Origin: Actinomycetes bacterium
GTDB lineage: Bacteria; Actinomycetota; Coriobacteriia; Coriobacteriales; Eggerthellaceae
Direction: 5' to 3'
DNA length: 64,000 nt
Assembly: GCA_023394615.1 (NCBI GenBank)
Contig: JAEXAI010000002.1
Coordinates: forward strand, 170,767-234,766
Under the pieces are notes generated by a model, which ran no database searches, had not been told where the DNA came from, and saw nothing but the letters and a program-made list of their open reading frames with translations. Below, piece by piece: positions 16,709 to 25,573 of this stretch. The position numbers were made by a program, and so were the translations under genes. Within the stretch, counting starts at the first letter, position 1. Every line of letters begins with the position of its first letter.

Positions 16709-17626
16709 ATGCAGACAAGCAAGGAAGCAGGAAAGCGCGAGCAGACAAGCGCGGTGCCTAGTGGTGCAGAACCTCTCGAGCAGACAAGCGCGGTGCCTAG
16801 TGGTGCAGAACCTCTCGAGCAGGAAAGCGCGGTGCCAGGCGACCGAGACCGAGATGACGGTGCGCGTGATTATTGGAATGGGAGATCGACATCATTCGGA
16901 TCGTTTTCAGGACCAAACCCCTACGCCGAAACCTTCATAGACTATCTTGGACTTGAAGAAAGCCAGAGCGTCCTCGATATGGGTTGTGCAGTGGGAACCC
17001 TGGCAGTTCCCTTGGCTCGTCGCGGGCATCCTGTTGTGGCCTGCGATTTTTCGCCGGAAATGATACGCAGGCTTTCTGAAAAGGTGGAAGGCACGGATTT
17101 GCCTATCACTCCTGTGCTTATGGCTTGGGAAGATGATTGGGACGCTTGCGGCTATGGAGCCGACTGCGTGGACGTGGCGATTGCTTCTCGGTCGGCATCG
17201 TTTGATGATATGTCATTTCCCATACGCAAATTGGAAAAAGTTGCTCGCTGCAAGGCGGCGATGACTGTGCCATGTGGCCCCTTGCCTCTCTTCGAGCCTT
17301 GCGTAATGGAGTTTTTGGGTCGTAAGGTGCCGCAAAAACACCTTGACGAACGTGCGTTGGCCGTGTTGGAGTCCCTCGGTCGAAAGCCTGAGGTACATGT
17401 AATCGATTGCGAACGTCCCATGCGTTTCAATTCCCGTGAAACCGCGGTGAGCGAGTTGCGCCATATGGCAGGAGACGCGCCTTTTGACGAGAACGAACAG
17501 TGGTGGTTTGACAAGTATGCTGCCGAGCATATCTTTGAGACTCGAGAAGGGGAGAGCACAATCTTTCGTCTGGATTATCGCTTGACCGTGAACTGGGTGT
17601 TCATTTCCTGGGAGGTTGCGCGATGA
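16709..17626 (+). CDS. Class I SAM-dependent methyltransferase in the importer operon
   Basis: The 305-residue protein has a SAM motif I 'VLDMGCAVG' (about residues 90-98), motif II 'VVACDFSPEM' and a following acidic strand. The first 50 residues are low-complexity and contain an exact in-frame duplication of 13 residues (EQTSAVPSGAEPL) plus a third partial copy, encoded by a 39-bp tandem repeat. The gene overlaps the permease gene by four bases (ATGA), so it belongs to the importer operon. A methyltransferase in a metal/metallophore import operon might modify a metallophore or cofactor; no substrate is evident. ATG 16709 follows GAAAGGG. Confidence 0.8.
   Translation: MQTSKEAGKREQTSAVPSGAEPLEQTSAVPSGAEPLEQESAVPGDRDRDDGARDYWNGRSTSFGSFSGPNPYAETFIDYLGLEESQSVLDMGCAVGTLAVPLARRGHPVVACDFSPEMIRRLSEKVEGTDLPITPVLMAWEDDWDACGYGADCVDVAIASRSASFDDMSFPIRKLEKVARCKAAMTVPCGPLPLFEPCVMEFLGRKVPQKHLDERALAVLESLGRKPEVHVIDCERPMRFNSRETAVSELRHMAGDAPFDENEQWWFDKYAAEHIFETREGESTIFRLDYRLTVNWVFISWEVAR
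16740..16835 (+). repeat. 39-bp in-frame tandem repeat inside the methyltransferase gene
   Basis: Two perfect 39-bp copies with the segment GCGCGGTGCCTAGTGGTGCA, followed by a partial third copy starting GCAGGAAAGCGCGGTGCC. The repeat keeps the frame and changes only the length of a disordered N-terminal tail. Confidence 0.85.
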
Positions 17627-18783
17627 GCGCAGAGCGCACGGAGGAGCTGATGGGCACCGCCACGACATATGGCAGCGACAACAACTCCCACCTCATACGC
17701 GAAGAAGAGCTCGACCGCATGATTGACGTCGATAACGATGCTTTCGGCGATGAGGCCGACGATCTGCTTTCAGACAAAGTGCCGCTTTGGGCCAAAATCA
17801 CCCTGCCCGCAGCGCTTTTGGCCATCGTGCTGACCAGTTTCGCCCTGGGGCGTTATCCCGTGAACCCGGTGGAGCTGGTGCAGGGCATTATCGCTCATTT
17901 TCAGGGAACAATCGCCACTCAGCAAGACCTGAGCTTGGACAAGGTGATTTTTAATATCCGCATACCGCGCATCCTTTTGGTGGTACTGGTAGGAGCCGCC
18001 CTATCGGCTGCGGGCGCGGCTTTCCAGGGAATGTTTCGCAACCCTTTGGTTTCCCCTGACTTGTTAGGGGCAAGCGCCGGTGCCAGTTTGGGCGCATGCT
18101 TGGGACTGCTGATAGGTCTGGACAACATGGTCACCCAGCTATTGGCCTTTGCGGGCGGCTTGCTTGCCGTGAGCATGGCGGTTTTTATGAACAAGATGGT
18201 GAAATACGATAAACTGCTGGGCCTCGTACTGGGTGGCATATTGGTGTCGACGCTGTTTCAGGCAGGCACATCGATAGTGAAGCTGTGCGCTGACACGAAC
18301 GACAAGCTGCCTTCTATCACCTACTGGCTGATGGGCAGCTTTTCCGGTGCCAATCTGGCCGACTTGAGCGTTGCTGTGATTCCCATGGCTGTCGGTTTCG
18401 TGCTGTTGATGCTGGAGCGCTGGAAGCTCAACGTGCTGTCGTTGGGTGAGGAAGAGGCACGGTCATTGGGTATCAATACGGCCCGCGTGCGTTTTCTGGT
18501 AATAGTGGCGGCTACGCTGCTTACGTCCGTTTCGGTGGCGGTATCAGGCGTTATCGGCTGGATTGGATTGGTCATTCCACACCTGGCACGTGCCGTGGTG
18601 GGACCAGACTATCGCAAGCTGCTGCCGGCCAGCATGATATTGGGCGCTACGTATCTGCTGATAGTCGATGATATCGCCCGCTGTTTGCTTACCATGGAAA
18701 TCCCTATCGGCATCCTGACGGCCATACTGGGCGTACCGTTTTTCATATTCATCTTCCACCACAATTCGAAGGGGTGGGATTAA
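17623..18783 (+). CDS. FecCD-type ABC transporter permease
   Basis: The 386-residue protein has an acidic hydrophilic N-terminal tail of about 55 residues, then about ten membrane spans of the FecCD/BtuC family. Family motifs include 'RIPRILLVVLVGAALSAAG', 'NPLVSPDLLGASAGA' and 'GWIGLVIPHLARAVVG'. It forms the channel of the importer with the binding lipoprotein at 15489 and the ATPase at 18783. It overlaps the upstream methyltransferase by four bases and the ATPase by one (TAATG). The acidic tail is absent in most relatives. Confidence 0.92.
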   Translation: MSAERTEELMGTATTYGSDNNSHLIREEELDRMIDVDNDAFGDEADDLLSDKVPLWAKITLPAALLAIVLTSFALGRYPVNPVELVQGIIAHFQGTIATQQDLSLDKVIFNIRIPRILLVVLVGAALSAAGAAFQGMFRNPLVSPDLLGASAGASLGACLGLLIGLDNMVTQLLAFAGGLLAVSMAVFMNKMVKYDKLLGLVLGGILVSTLFQAGTSIVKLCADTNDKLPSITYWLMGSFSGANLADLSVAVIPMAVGFVLLMLERWKLNVLSLGEEEARSLGINTARVRFLVIVAATLLTSVSVAVSGVIGWIGLVIPHLARAVVGPDYRKLLPASMILGATYLLIVDDIARCLLTMEIPIGILTAILGVPFFIFIFHHNSKGWD

Positions 18784-19682
18784 TGCTTGAAGCGAACCAT
18801 CTAAAAGCCGGTTACGGCCGTGAAAGCGAGATTGTCCACGACGTGAGCTTCAGCCTAGGTGAAGGAGAATTCTGCTGCATCATCGGCGCGAACGGCTGCG
18901 GCAAGACGACGGTTCTAAAAACCATATTGGGCTTGCTACCCGCGTTGGGCGGATCGGTGTCGGTAAACGGACAGGACGCTTTCGCAATGAGCGACAGGGA
19001 GAGGGCATCGCGTTTCGCCTACATTCCGCAAACGCATAAGCTGCCGTTTCCCTTCAGTGTGAAAGATGTGGTGCTGATGGGACGCACGCCTTACCTAGGG
19101 CGGATGGCATCGATGTCTCGCGCAGACAGACGCATCGCCTATGCGGCGCTTTGTCAGCTTTCCATACAGCATCTTGCGAACCGCTCCTACACCGAGCTTT
19201 CCGGCGGACAGCAGCAGTTGGTGCTGATCGCGCGTGCTCTGACCCAGCAGCCCGACATACTGGTGATGGATGAGCCCACGGCCAGCTTGGATTTCGGCAA
19301 CCAGCAGCTGGTACTGTCGCGCATGCGCAATCTGGTGGATTGCGGTATGTCGGTGCTGATGGTAACCCATGACCCCGCCCATGCGTTTTACTGTGCTGAT
19401 CGCGTAATCGTGCTGCACGGTGGGCTAATCCTGTGCGAGGGTGCGCCGGCCGACGTGATTACCGCCCAGACCATGCGCACTATATACGATACCGAAGTGC
19501 GCATTGAGCGCATGGATATAGGTAATGGTCGCGTCGGGTGCGCATGTATTCCCATTTCAAGGGAATCGCACAGTGATAAGCGTTTTTTGCAAGAGCTGAT
19601 GAAGGGCAAAGTCTATGCTGAGGATGCTCCATCGCGCCGAGCGCGCTTTCAAGCGTCCACGGCAGTACCGGATACGAAATAA
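18783..19682 (+). CDS. FecE-type ABC transporter ATP-binding protein
   Basis: The 299-residue ATPase has Walker A GANGCGKT, Q-loop 'YIPQTHKLPFPF', signature LSGGQQQL, Walker B 'ILVMDEP' and 'LMVTHD'. The C-terminal extension of about 50 residues is not conserved. It energises the permease at 17623. Start ATG 18783 overlaps the permease stop by one base. Confidence 0.92.
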   Translation: MLEANHLKAGYGRESEIVHDVSFSLGEGEFCCIIGANGCGKTTVLKTILGLLPALGGSVSVNGQDAFAMSDRERASRFAYIPQTHKLPFPFSVKDVVLMGRTPYLGRMASMSRADRRIAYAALCQLSIQHLANRSYTELSGGQQQLVLIARALTQQPDILVMDEPTASLDFGNQQLVLSRMRNLVDCGMSVLMVTHDPAHAFYCADRVIVLHGGLILCEGAPADVITAQTMRTIYDTEVRIERMDIGNGRVGCACIPISRESHSDKRFLQELMKGKVYAEDAPSRRARFQASTAVPDTK

Positions 19683-19706
19683 CGATAAGTGAAACGGAGT
19701 GAACTG

Positions 19707-20918
19707 ATGAAGGGCAAGAAGATGAATGGATTCCCTACACGGGAGCAGGCTTTGACAGATTTCTTTGCCGAATGGGAATTCGAGCCGAAAGTAGAATTGG
19801 TTTCGCTTGCGGATTCATGCGACAGAATCGTAGCTCGAGATTTGGTGAGCGCGAACACCTTGCCCGTTGTGCGATCGTCATGTTGCGACGGCATAGCAGT
19901 GCGTGCTGCCGATTTCGCGCAAGGGATGCCGGATACGTCCGCATGGAGGCTGGGTTCTGAATACGTGCGCGCGGATACCGGGGATGACTTTCCCGATGAA
20001 TTCGATTCAGTCATCATGATTGAAGAGGTGACCATGCGCGATGACGGCTCGATTGAGATTGAACCCGATGTGCAGGTGACGCTCGGCTGCAACGTGAATG
20101 CAGCCGGATCAAGCATTCGAGAGGGCGATCCGGTCATGGCGGCCGGCATGCCCATCCGGCCGACTGATTTAGCTGCGATGGCTGTGGGCGGCATCGCCAT
20201 GGTGCCCGTTTTTGAACGGCCCAAAGTGGCATTCATTCCCACGGGAAGCGAATTGGTGCCTGCGGGCGTGAAGCCTCGACGTGGGCAGAATGTGGATACG
20301 AACTCCCTGATGGTTCCCGCAATGCTTCGCCAGATGGGTGCCGATCCGATAGTATTTCCTATCGTCTACGATATACGTGGAGCGTTGAATCGAGCAATCG
20401 AAGAGGCAATCGAGTCTGCTGATATGGTGGTAATCAACGGGGGTACGGCCTTGGGAAGCGAGGATTTCAACTTCCAGATTCTGCGCGAACGGGGAAAGCT
20501 GGTTCATCACTACATCGCCGCAGCTCCAGGGCGTCCATTGGCTATGGCGGTTATCGACGGCAAACCCGTGGTAAACCTGCCCGGCCCCAGCATGGGCGCA
20601 TGGTATGGTGCGGGTTGGTGTTTGAGCGCGTGCGTCGCGCGGATGCTGCATCAACCGGTCGTGATGCCGCAAAAGGTTATGGCGCGTACCGACGAGGGCA
20701 TCCGCCACGGAGGACCGATGGCGTTTCTGCAACGCATGGAAGTGCATCGCGACGAAAACGGCGATCTGGTTGCGGAAGAACGCTCGTTTCGCGATACGTC
20801 GATTTCTATCTGCTTGGGCACCAACGCCCAGCGCGTGTTGCAGATAGGGGCCGATGCGGTCGAGCCCGGTGGTACCATCGATGTAGAGCTTTTGCGTCCC
20901 ATCGAATACATCCTCTAA
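19707..20918 (+). CDS. MoeA-family molybdopterin molybdotransferase homologue
   Basis: The 403-residue protein follows the MoeA domain order. It has an N-terminal 'SLADSCDRIVARDL' opening, a dimer domain with 'AAGSSIREGD', and a MogA-like domain with 'IPTGSELVPAG' and 'QNVDTNSLM', then 'NGGTALGSEDF' and 'LPGPSMGAW'. MoeA inserts Mo or W into molybdopterin. The usual LPGNP motif reads LPGPS here, so this may be a specialised paralogue. It is 24 bp downstream of the ATPase, in the same operon, which suggests the importer carries molybdate or tungstate. ATG 19707 has a GGAG site; an earlier GTG (19689) is possible. Confidence 0.85.
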   Translation: MKGKKMNGFPTREQALTDFFAEWEFEPKVELVSLADSCDRIVARDLVSANTLPVVRSSCCDGIAVRAADFAQGMPDTSAWRLGSEYVRADTGDDFPDEFDSVIMIEEVTMRDDGSIEIEPDVQVTLGCNVNAAGSSIREGDPVMAAGMPIRPTDLAAMAVGGIAMVPVFERPKVAFIPTGSELVPAGVKPRRGQNVDTNSLMVPAMLRQMGADPIVFPIVYDIRGALNRAIEEAIESADMVVINGGTALGSEDFNFQILRERGKLVHHYIAAAPGRPLAMAVIDGKPVVNLPGPSMGAWYGAGWCLSACVARMLHQPVVMPQKVMARTDEGIRHGGPMAFLQRMEVHRDENGDLVAEERSFRDTSISICLGTNAQRVLQIGADAVEPGGTIDVELLRPIEYIL

Positions 20919-20919
20919 A

Positions 20920-21163
20920 TTTTCGCCGCCTGTTGCCATTTTGCGATTTCAAAACAGAAAAAAGCCAAGTAAGCGAAGTATAGTACGACGTAGCAGCATA
21001 TAAGTCTCACAAAATTGGCCAAACCCAGGAAAACAAAAAATCTTTCCAGCATAACCGCAGTTCACAGGAGACCCCCTTGGGCGGACGAAAACCGGGTTCG
21101 TACTTTGCTTCGTTCACTCGCCGTTTTTCTGTTTTGAAATCGGAAAATGGCTTGAAACCCTGC
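20920..21163. repeat. Copy 1 of a ~213-240 bp non-coding element with terminal inverted repeats
   Basis: The core at 20937-21149 begins with GCGATTTCAAAACAGAAAAA and ends with the near-inverse TTTTTCTGTTTTGAAATCG, so the ends are inverted repeats of about 45 bp (including AAGTAAGCGAAGTA near the left and TTTGCTTCGTTCACT near the right). Its reverse complement matches 34563-34775 along the whole length, including the interior CATAACCGCAG. It encodes nothing obvious and lies straight after the MoeA gene. Confidence 0.85.
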
Positions 21164-21394
21164 TTGGCGACTAGAACGATGCGTCAAAATATGGGGCACA
21201 ACCTCATTTCGCCTTGGAAAAACTAAATCAATGTCTTGCGGGCGTATAGCTGCTTGCATGCGAGCAATTGCTTGTATATCAAACGTTCCGTTAACGTTTT
21301 TGGGGTGAGGTAATAAATCATACAAAAATGGTAGAATAAAGAGCGCAAAAGGTGATAATTGCTAATCGGCAATCAAAAGAAGGGCGGGTCTGTG
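21164..21394. other. Intergenic region upstream of the DODA-type gene
   Basis: About 230 bp between the repeat element and the dioxygenase gene. It is AT-rich toward the end and must hold the promoter of the gene at 21395. No specific motif could be assigned. Confidence 0.3.
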
Positions 21395-22171
21395 ATGGAT
21401 GTGCAAAAGAAGATGCCGGTTGTTTTCGCGGGTCATGGTTCGCCGATGAACGCTATCGGGAACAACCGCGCACGCCGCGAGTGGGTCAAGCTGGGAAGCG
21501 ATCTGGGAAAACCGCGTGCAATCGTTGCGTGTTCCGCCCATTGGGCAACCAAGGGCACCTTCGTGCGAACGGCGGCGGACAATCCACAGATCAACGACAT
21601 GTATGGATTCCCTGATGAGCTCTACAGCGTTCATTACGAGCCGAAAGGCGACCCGCTGATTGCTCAAGCGGTTTTGGAACTGCTGGGGGGCGATGCCGGG
21701 GCGGACAACAGTTGGGGCATCGATCATGGTGTCTGGAGCGTGCTTTCCAATATGTATCCTGATGCCGATGTGCCCATTGTTATGATCAGCACCGATGTGC
21801 CGACAGGTTCGCAAAACCTGTTCGATATCGGTCGCAAGCTTGCGCCACTTCGCGAGGAAGGTGTTCTTGTTTTTGCGAGCGGCAACGTTGTACATAATCT
21901 AGGCCTTGTCGGGTGGAACATGGATAATGGGTATCCGTGGGCAGACGCTTTCGACAAACGCATTGAAGAGTCGATACTCACTGGGCATTTCAATGATGTT
22001 CTGGATTGGTCGGCCATCCCTGATGCAGAAAAGGCAGTTCCCACTACAGAGCATTTCGACCCGCTTCTGGTGGCCCTAGGCGCAGCAGACCCAAGCGATC
22101 ATGTTCGCGTGTTCAACGGCTATCGTGAGCTCGGTTCGATGTCGATGACGTCATATCTGTTCGAGTCTTAA
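21395..22171 (+). CDS. LigB-type extradiol dioxygenase, 4,5-DOPA dioxygenase (YgiD) family
   Basis: The 258-residue protein matches the class III extradiol ring-cleavage (YgiD/DODA) family: 'VFAGHGSPMNAI' near the start, 'IVACSAHW', 'YGFPDELYSVHY', 'WGIDHGVWSVL', 'VFASGNVVHNLG' and the ending 'GSMSMTSYLF'. The conserved His residues that bind the metal are present. The family opens catechol rings with O2, which is odd in an anaerobe; it may act on another substrate or during oxygen exposure. ATG 21395 has an AGAAGGGCGG site. It appears monocistronic. Confidence 0.88.
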   Translation: MDVQKKMPVVFAGHGSPMNAIGNNRARREWVKLGSDLGKPRAIVACSAHWATKGTFVRTAADNPQINDMYGFPDELYSVHYEPKGDPLIAQAVLELLGGDAGADNSWGIDHGVWSVLSNMYPDADVPIVMISTDVPTGSQNLFDIGRKLAPLREEGVLVFASGNVVHNLGLVGWNMDNGYPWADAFDKRIEESILTGHFNDVLDWSAIPDAEKAVPTTEHFDPLLVALGAADPSDHVRVFNGYRELGSMSMTSYLFES

Positions 22172-22294
22172 GTCCGGTTTACAGCTAGAATGATTCGCCA
22201 GAAGGGGATGCAAAAGAAAAAAGAGGCGAATTGATATGGTTTGGGGCCCCGGACATTTTCTTGGACTTGATCACGAGCCGGGAAAGAGGTCGGC

Positions 22295-22610
22295 ATGCAT
22301 TACTCGAAGTCTGAAAAAGAGGAGATCCTCGCCCGCTTTCATGCGAGCGGGCTGCCGTTCGCGGAGGCGTGCAGGATCGATTTGGATTCCCGCATCGATG
22401 AATCGGTATTGATGCGTGCGGTGGAAGTTTCGATGAAGGCCGCGCCTCTTATGCGATGCATGTTCGACACGAAGAAGGGAAAATGGATTGATTTGGGATG
22501 CGGCGCGGATGCCATCGCGCGGCCTTTATGCCAGTGATAACGGCCGGCGTTTTGTCGAGGGGCTTTTAGACAGTGTGAAGCGAGAACTGCAGCCCCAATT
22601 GCAGGTGTGA
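22295..22610 (+). pseudogene. Remnant open frame with a broken C-terminus
   Basis: An 80-residue frame starts at ATG 22295 after a GAAAGAGG site. Its first 27 residues resemble the leading helix-turn-helix of a transposase or DNA-binding protein. The next part (LDSRIDESVLMRAVEVS) resembles the start of condensation/acyltransferase domains. After the stop at 22537 a second frame continues with NGRRFVEGLLDSVKRELQPQ to a stop at 22610, which looks like the displaced C-terminus. I read it as a decayed gene; neither family match is strong. Confidence 0.45.
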
Positions 22611-22718
22611 TGCTAACCTTGTAGATGCGTAAAACGCCACGTCAAGACCATCGTGTTGTCCTTGCCGATTCAAGTCATTTTCTCGCTTACAACAATCGCC
22701 TGTAGGGGCCTGTCGACT

Positions 22719-23822
22719 CTACTCGGATTGCAATGCGCTCTCGAAGGCGGCGATAAAATCACTTGGGTGCTCAGCATGAATATCGTGGCCGCTCTCTATG
22801 TGCACAGTGGTGCAATGCGCAATGGATTCCTGCACCAGTTGCGCATCGTCGTCGCTGTTCGCGCCATATACCATGCCATCATCGCCGTATTTGGTGTTTG
22901 CTTTCAAGTACACGGTAGGGCATTGTATCTGCTTCAGCATCGATTCTTGGTCTATGCCCGCCATCCACGAGCCATCGTAGAACGCCTCGCCGAACTGCAG
23001 GTCGTAGCTATCGTTGTAATAGAGCGTAGCTATCCAGCTGTGGGGAATCCACGGCAGGGTAACGGGACCCGTCGGATGCTCTGCGCGCCACGAACGCATC
23101 ATGTTGACTGCTTTGGGTTGCAGCTGGCCGAACATGGCGAACAGGTAGCTGTGCTGAGTGTAGTAGACAGGCCAGTCCGTTTCCTCATTCTGGCTCAGGT
23201 ATCCGTGGATGTTCTGGAAGCTATCCGCCCATGCCCAACATCCGGCATCTTCCTGCATTTCCTGCGGCGTTACTTCGAATAGCGGCGGGTCTTCGAGCAC
23301 TAAGGCCGTCACGTCCTGCGGGGCGTTGGCCGCCACCCATGCAGCGAGCACACCGCCTGATGAATGCCCTGAAACCGCAGCAGGTTCACTGATGACGTTT
23401 TCGATGAATTCAACGATGTCGGTTGCGTTTTGCATGCATGTGTAGAGTGATGCGTCATGGCTAGAACCCCCGTGCCCGTAGCAATCGATGGCGAAGACAT
23501 GATAGTTCTTCGCAAGATTGGGAAGCACTGTGTGATAGTCTTCCCACGCCACGCACTGCCCGTGAATCAAAAGGATTGGCGTGCCGTTATCGGGGCCCTC
23601 GGCGTAATTGATTACTCCTCCGCTGCTCATCTGCGCCTGCTTTTCGGTAAAGCCGACAGCGTAGGTGGAATCAAGCGCGTGGTCCATGTAGTGCAGGTTA
23701 TTGTGGCGATAGGTCAGGGCGGCAATAGCGGCTGCGACTATTAGAACTGCCAGGATGACAAGGATGACCTTCAGCACGATGTGTCTCCTTTTGGGTTTGG
23801 GGGCTGCTGCATCGGCGTTCAT
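22719..23822 (-). CDS. Membrane-anchored alpha/beta hydrolase
   Basis: The 367-residue protein has a basic N-terminus, one membrane span (about residues 15-38) and an alpha/beta hydrolase domain with 'ILLIHGQCVAWEDY', 'DCYGHGGSS', the nucleophile elbow GHSSG and a late His in 'ESGHDIHAEHP'. The catalytic domain probably lies outside the membrane. The start at 23822 overlaps the stop of the upstream AbrB-like gene by four bases (ATGA), so the two are one operon. The frame is open further upstream but only over the AbrB gene. The substrate is unknown. Confidence 0.85.
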   Translation of the reverse strand: MNADAAAPKPKRRHIVLKVILVILAVLIVAAAIAALTYRHNNLHYMDHALDSTYAVGFTEKQAQMSSGGVINYAEGPDNGTPILLIHGQCVAWEDYHTVLPNLAKNYHVFAIDCYGHGGSSHDASLYTCMQNATDIVEFIENVISEPAAVSGHSSGGVLAAWVAANAPQDVTALVLEDPPLFEVTPQEMQEDAGCWAWADSFQNIHGYLSQNEETDWPVYYTQHSYLFAMFGQLQPKAVNMMRSWRAEHPTGPVTLPWIPHSWIATLYYNDSYDLQFGEAFYDGSWMAGIDQESMLKQIQCPTVYLKANTKYGDDGMVYGANSDDDAQLVQESIAHCTTVHIESGHDIHAEHPSDFIAAFESALQSE

Positions 23823-24043
23823 TGCTCGTTGTCGCCATCCGCGTCGTCGCTGAAGACCGCTTTGCGGATGCTGTCGAAAGCGCTTTGCGGCGGGATGGCT
23901 AGCCCGCGTTTCTCGTCGCCCAGCAGAAGCAGGTTGTCTCCTGGTTTGATGTCGAAAACATCGCGTGCCTGCTTCGGAATGACGATCTGTCCCTTTTCCC
24001 CGACTGTGACTGTCCATGCGTACTTGCCTTTGGGAAATGCCAT
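23819..24043 (-). CDS. AbrB/SpoVT/MazE-like DNA-binding protein
   Basis: The 74-residue protein has the swapped-hairpin AbrB fold signature 'VGEKGQIVIPKQARDVFDIKPGD' split as VTVGEKGQIVIPKQA then DIKPGDNLLLLGDE. It is likely an autoregulator of this two-gene operon; no toxin partner is next to it, the neighbour being a hydrolase. ATG 24043 has GAAAGGTG at a good distance; a GTG at 24052 is also possible. Confidence 0.85.
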   Translation of the reverse strand: MAFPKGKYAWTVTVGEKGQIVIPKQARDVFDIKPGDNLLLLGDEKRGLAIPPQSAFDSIRKAVFSDDADGDNEQ

Positions 24044-24298
24044 CGTATGCACCTTTCGGTTTCAATAGTATGATAAGTTAAACAAATCATACGAGTTTTT
24101 TAGAGGGTATACAAGTGCGAATGGCGCGTCGTTCATGTGTTATTCTTTCAGGGATATACGAGCAGGCAATCGTTGTGGTCGTCAACGTTGGAGACGGAGC
24201 CGAAAACGGACGAGTCGACTTCAAGATTGAAGATTCGCAGTTGGTTGTTTGAATCTGACCTGGGTGCGAGTGCGCATCATCGAATCAAACGGAGTGTT

Positions 24299-24850
24299 AT
24301 GCAATTGGAAGGAAATGGGTTGAGGAATCTGCCGAACGCTATCACGGTATCGCGTATCCTTTTCGCGGTGGTGCTGCTGTTCGTGCAGCCCTTTTCTGGC
24401 GCTTGGTATGGGTGCTATCTGTGGTGCGGCGCATCCGATGTGCTCGATGGCTTGCTTGCGCGCAAGCTACATGCTTCAACTCCTGTCGGCTCGAAGCTGG
24501 ATTCGGCGGCAGATTGCGCATTGGTGGCGGTTGTGGCTGTGAGCTGTGTGCCTGTGCTGACGTGGGATGTGTGGATGATTATTTGGATCGTTGGCATTGC
24601 CGCAGTGCGCATGGCAACATTGGCGGTATGTCGAAAACGCTTCGGATGCATGCGCTTCTTGCATACGTGGGCTAACAAAGCGACTGGCTTGGTGCTATTT
24701 GTGGCGTTTGCGCTTGTGCCCGTATCGGGCTTTCCTGTGGTTTGCACGATTGCTTGTGCGGTGGCTACGGTGTCATCTGCGGAGGAATTGGCGCTGATGG
24801 TGCGCATGCCGGTTCTAGATGCGGACCGTCGCAGCATTTGTTCGCGCTAA
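24299..24850 (+). CDS. CDP-alcohol phosphatidyltransferase family protein
   Basis: The 183-residue integral membrane protein carries the full CDP-alcohol motif D(X2)DG(X2)AR(X8)G(X3)D(X3)D: 'DVLDGLLARKL' followed by 'VGSKLDSAAD'. The motif needs two metal-binding aspartates and both are there. Family members make phosphatidylglycerol phosphate, phosphatidylinositol or cardiolipin. The opening 'NLPNAITVSRIL' is PgsA-like. Five or six spans follow. ATG 24299 has a GGAG site. The gene stands alone. Confidence 0.88.
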   Translation: MQLEGNGLRNLPNAITVSRILFAVVLLFVQPFSGAWYGCYLWCGASDVLDGLLARKLHASTPVGSKLDSAADCALVAVVAVSCVPVLTWDVWMIIWIVGIAAVRMATLAVCRKRFGCMRFLHTWANKATGLVLFVAFALVPVSGFPVVCTIACAVATVSSAEELALMVRMPVLDADRRSICSR

Positions 24851-24978
24851 GGAAGGTTTATTAGCAGCTCCGAAAAACCTGCCAGGGAATCCAGTCCCTT
24901 TACGGGTTTTGGTGCTTGCGGATTCCTCGGATATGTATTATTTATTTACATTCGTTAATATGCATGAAGGAGCGTTTC

Positions 24979-25420
24979 ATGACCGAGAAGATGAATCCCC
25001 GCACGCAGCGCGTTCGCGATGCGCTCATGAACGCGACAATCGAGTTGGTGTCTCAGCGTCCGGTTTCCGATATCTCTCTTACCGAAATCGCGGAACTTGC
25101 AAGGGTAAGCCGCCCGACGGTTTACAAGCAGTTCAATGATACGCCCACGCTGGTAGCCGCCACTGCCGAGTGCTCCTGAGATCACGATGCATGTGACCAA
25201 TCTTTTAAGCGATCGCATGCGTGCGGGTTTGGTTGGCCGTCGTTTGAGCGAGACTGACGATTCGGGTGTGGAAGACTGCCGTTTGGTTATATCCGGTGGT
25301 GCTATCTGGTTGTTGGCCCGTTGGCTGGAAAGCGATTTCAAGAGCGAGAACGCGCCTGAACGTATCGCCCGTCGTATGGCGAACAGCATGCTTTTGCTCT
25401 CCGGCGTGCGCGAAGACTAA
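24979..25420 (+). pseudogene. TetR-family regulator with internal deletion and frameshift
   Basis: The first frame (24979-25179, GAAGGAG site) encodes an intact TetR DNA-binding domain with 'ISLTEIAELARVSRPTVYKQF', then stops after 66 residues. A second frame (25187-25420) encodes 77 residues that look like a TetR C-terminal helical domain (GAIWLLARWLESDF). The total is about 50 residues short of a normal TetR, so a deletion removed the middle and changed frame. The N-terminal piece could still be made. Confidence 0.7.
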
Positions 25421-25426
25421 ACAGTG

Positions 25427-25496
25427 CGTGTCAAGGGTCCCTAGACGCATGAGCTGTCATTCATATGTCAAACGACACGTCCCTTTGACACGCGCA
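25427..25496. repeat. Long palindromic repeat (GTGTCAAA family), degenerate copy
   Basis: The right half (CATATGTCAAACGACACGTC to TTTGACACGCGCAC) matches the family well. The left half (GTGCGTGTCAAGGGTCCC) has diverged. It follows the TetR remnant. Confidence 0.65.
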
Positions 25497-25517
25497 CCTT
25501 TGAGGCGCATTCGCGTT

Positions 25518-25533
25518 ATTCTTGTATTAGAAT
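25518..25533. promoter_or_regulatory. Small inverted repeat upstream of the Crp/Fnr-type gene
   Basis: ATTCT-N6-AGAAT lies about 40 bp before the regulator start. It could be an operator or part of the promoter. Evidence is the symmetry alone. Confidence 0.3.
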
Positions 25534-25573
25534 AGAGTATGTAAAAACCGTCGGCTGAAGGGGATGGGAACCG

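Noticed and set aside
23819..23822. Toxin-antitoxin pair from the AbrB/MazE-like gene and its neighbour
   Set aside because: The partner is a membrane-anchored alpha/beta hydrolase, not a MazF, VapC or similar toxin.
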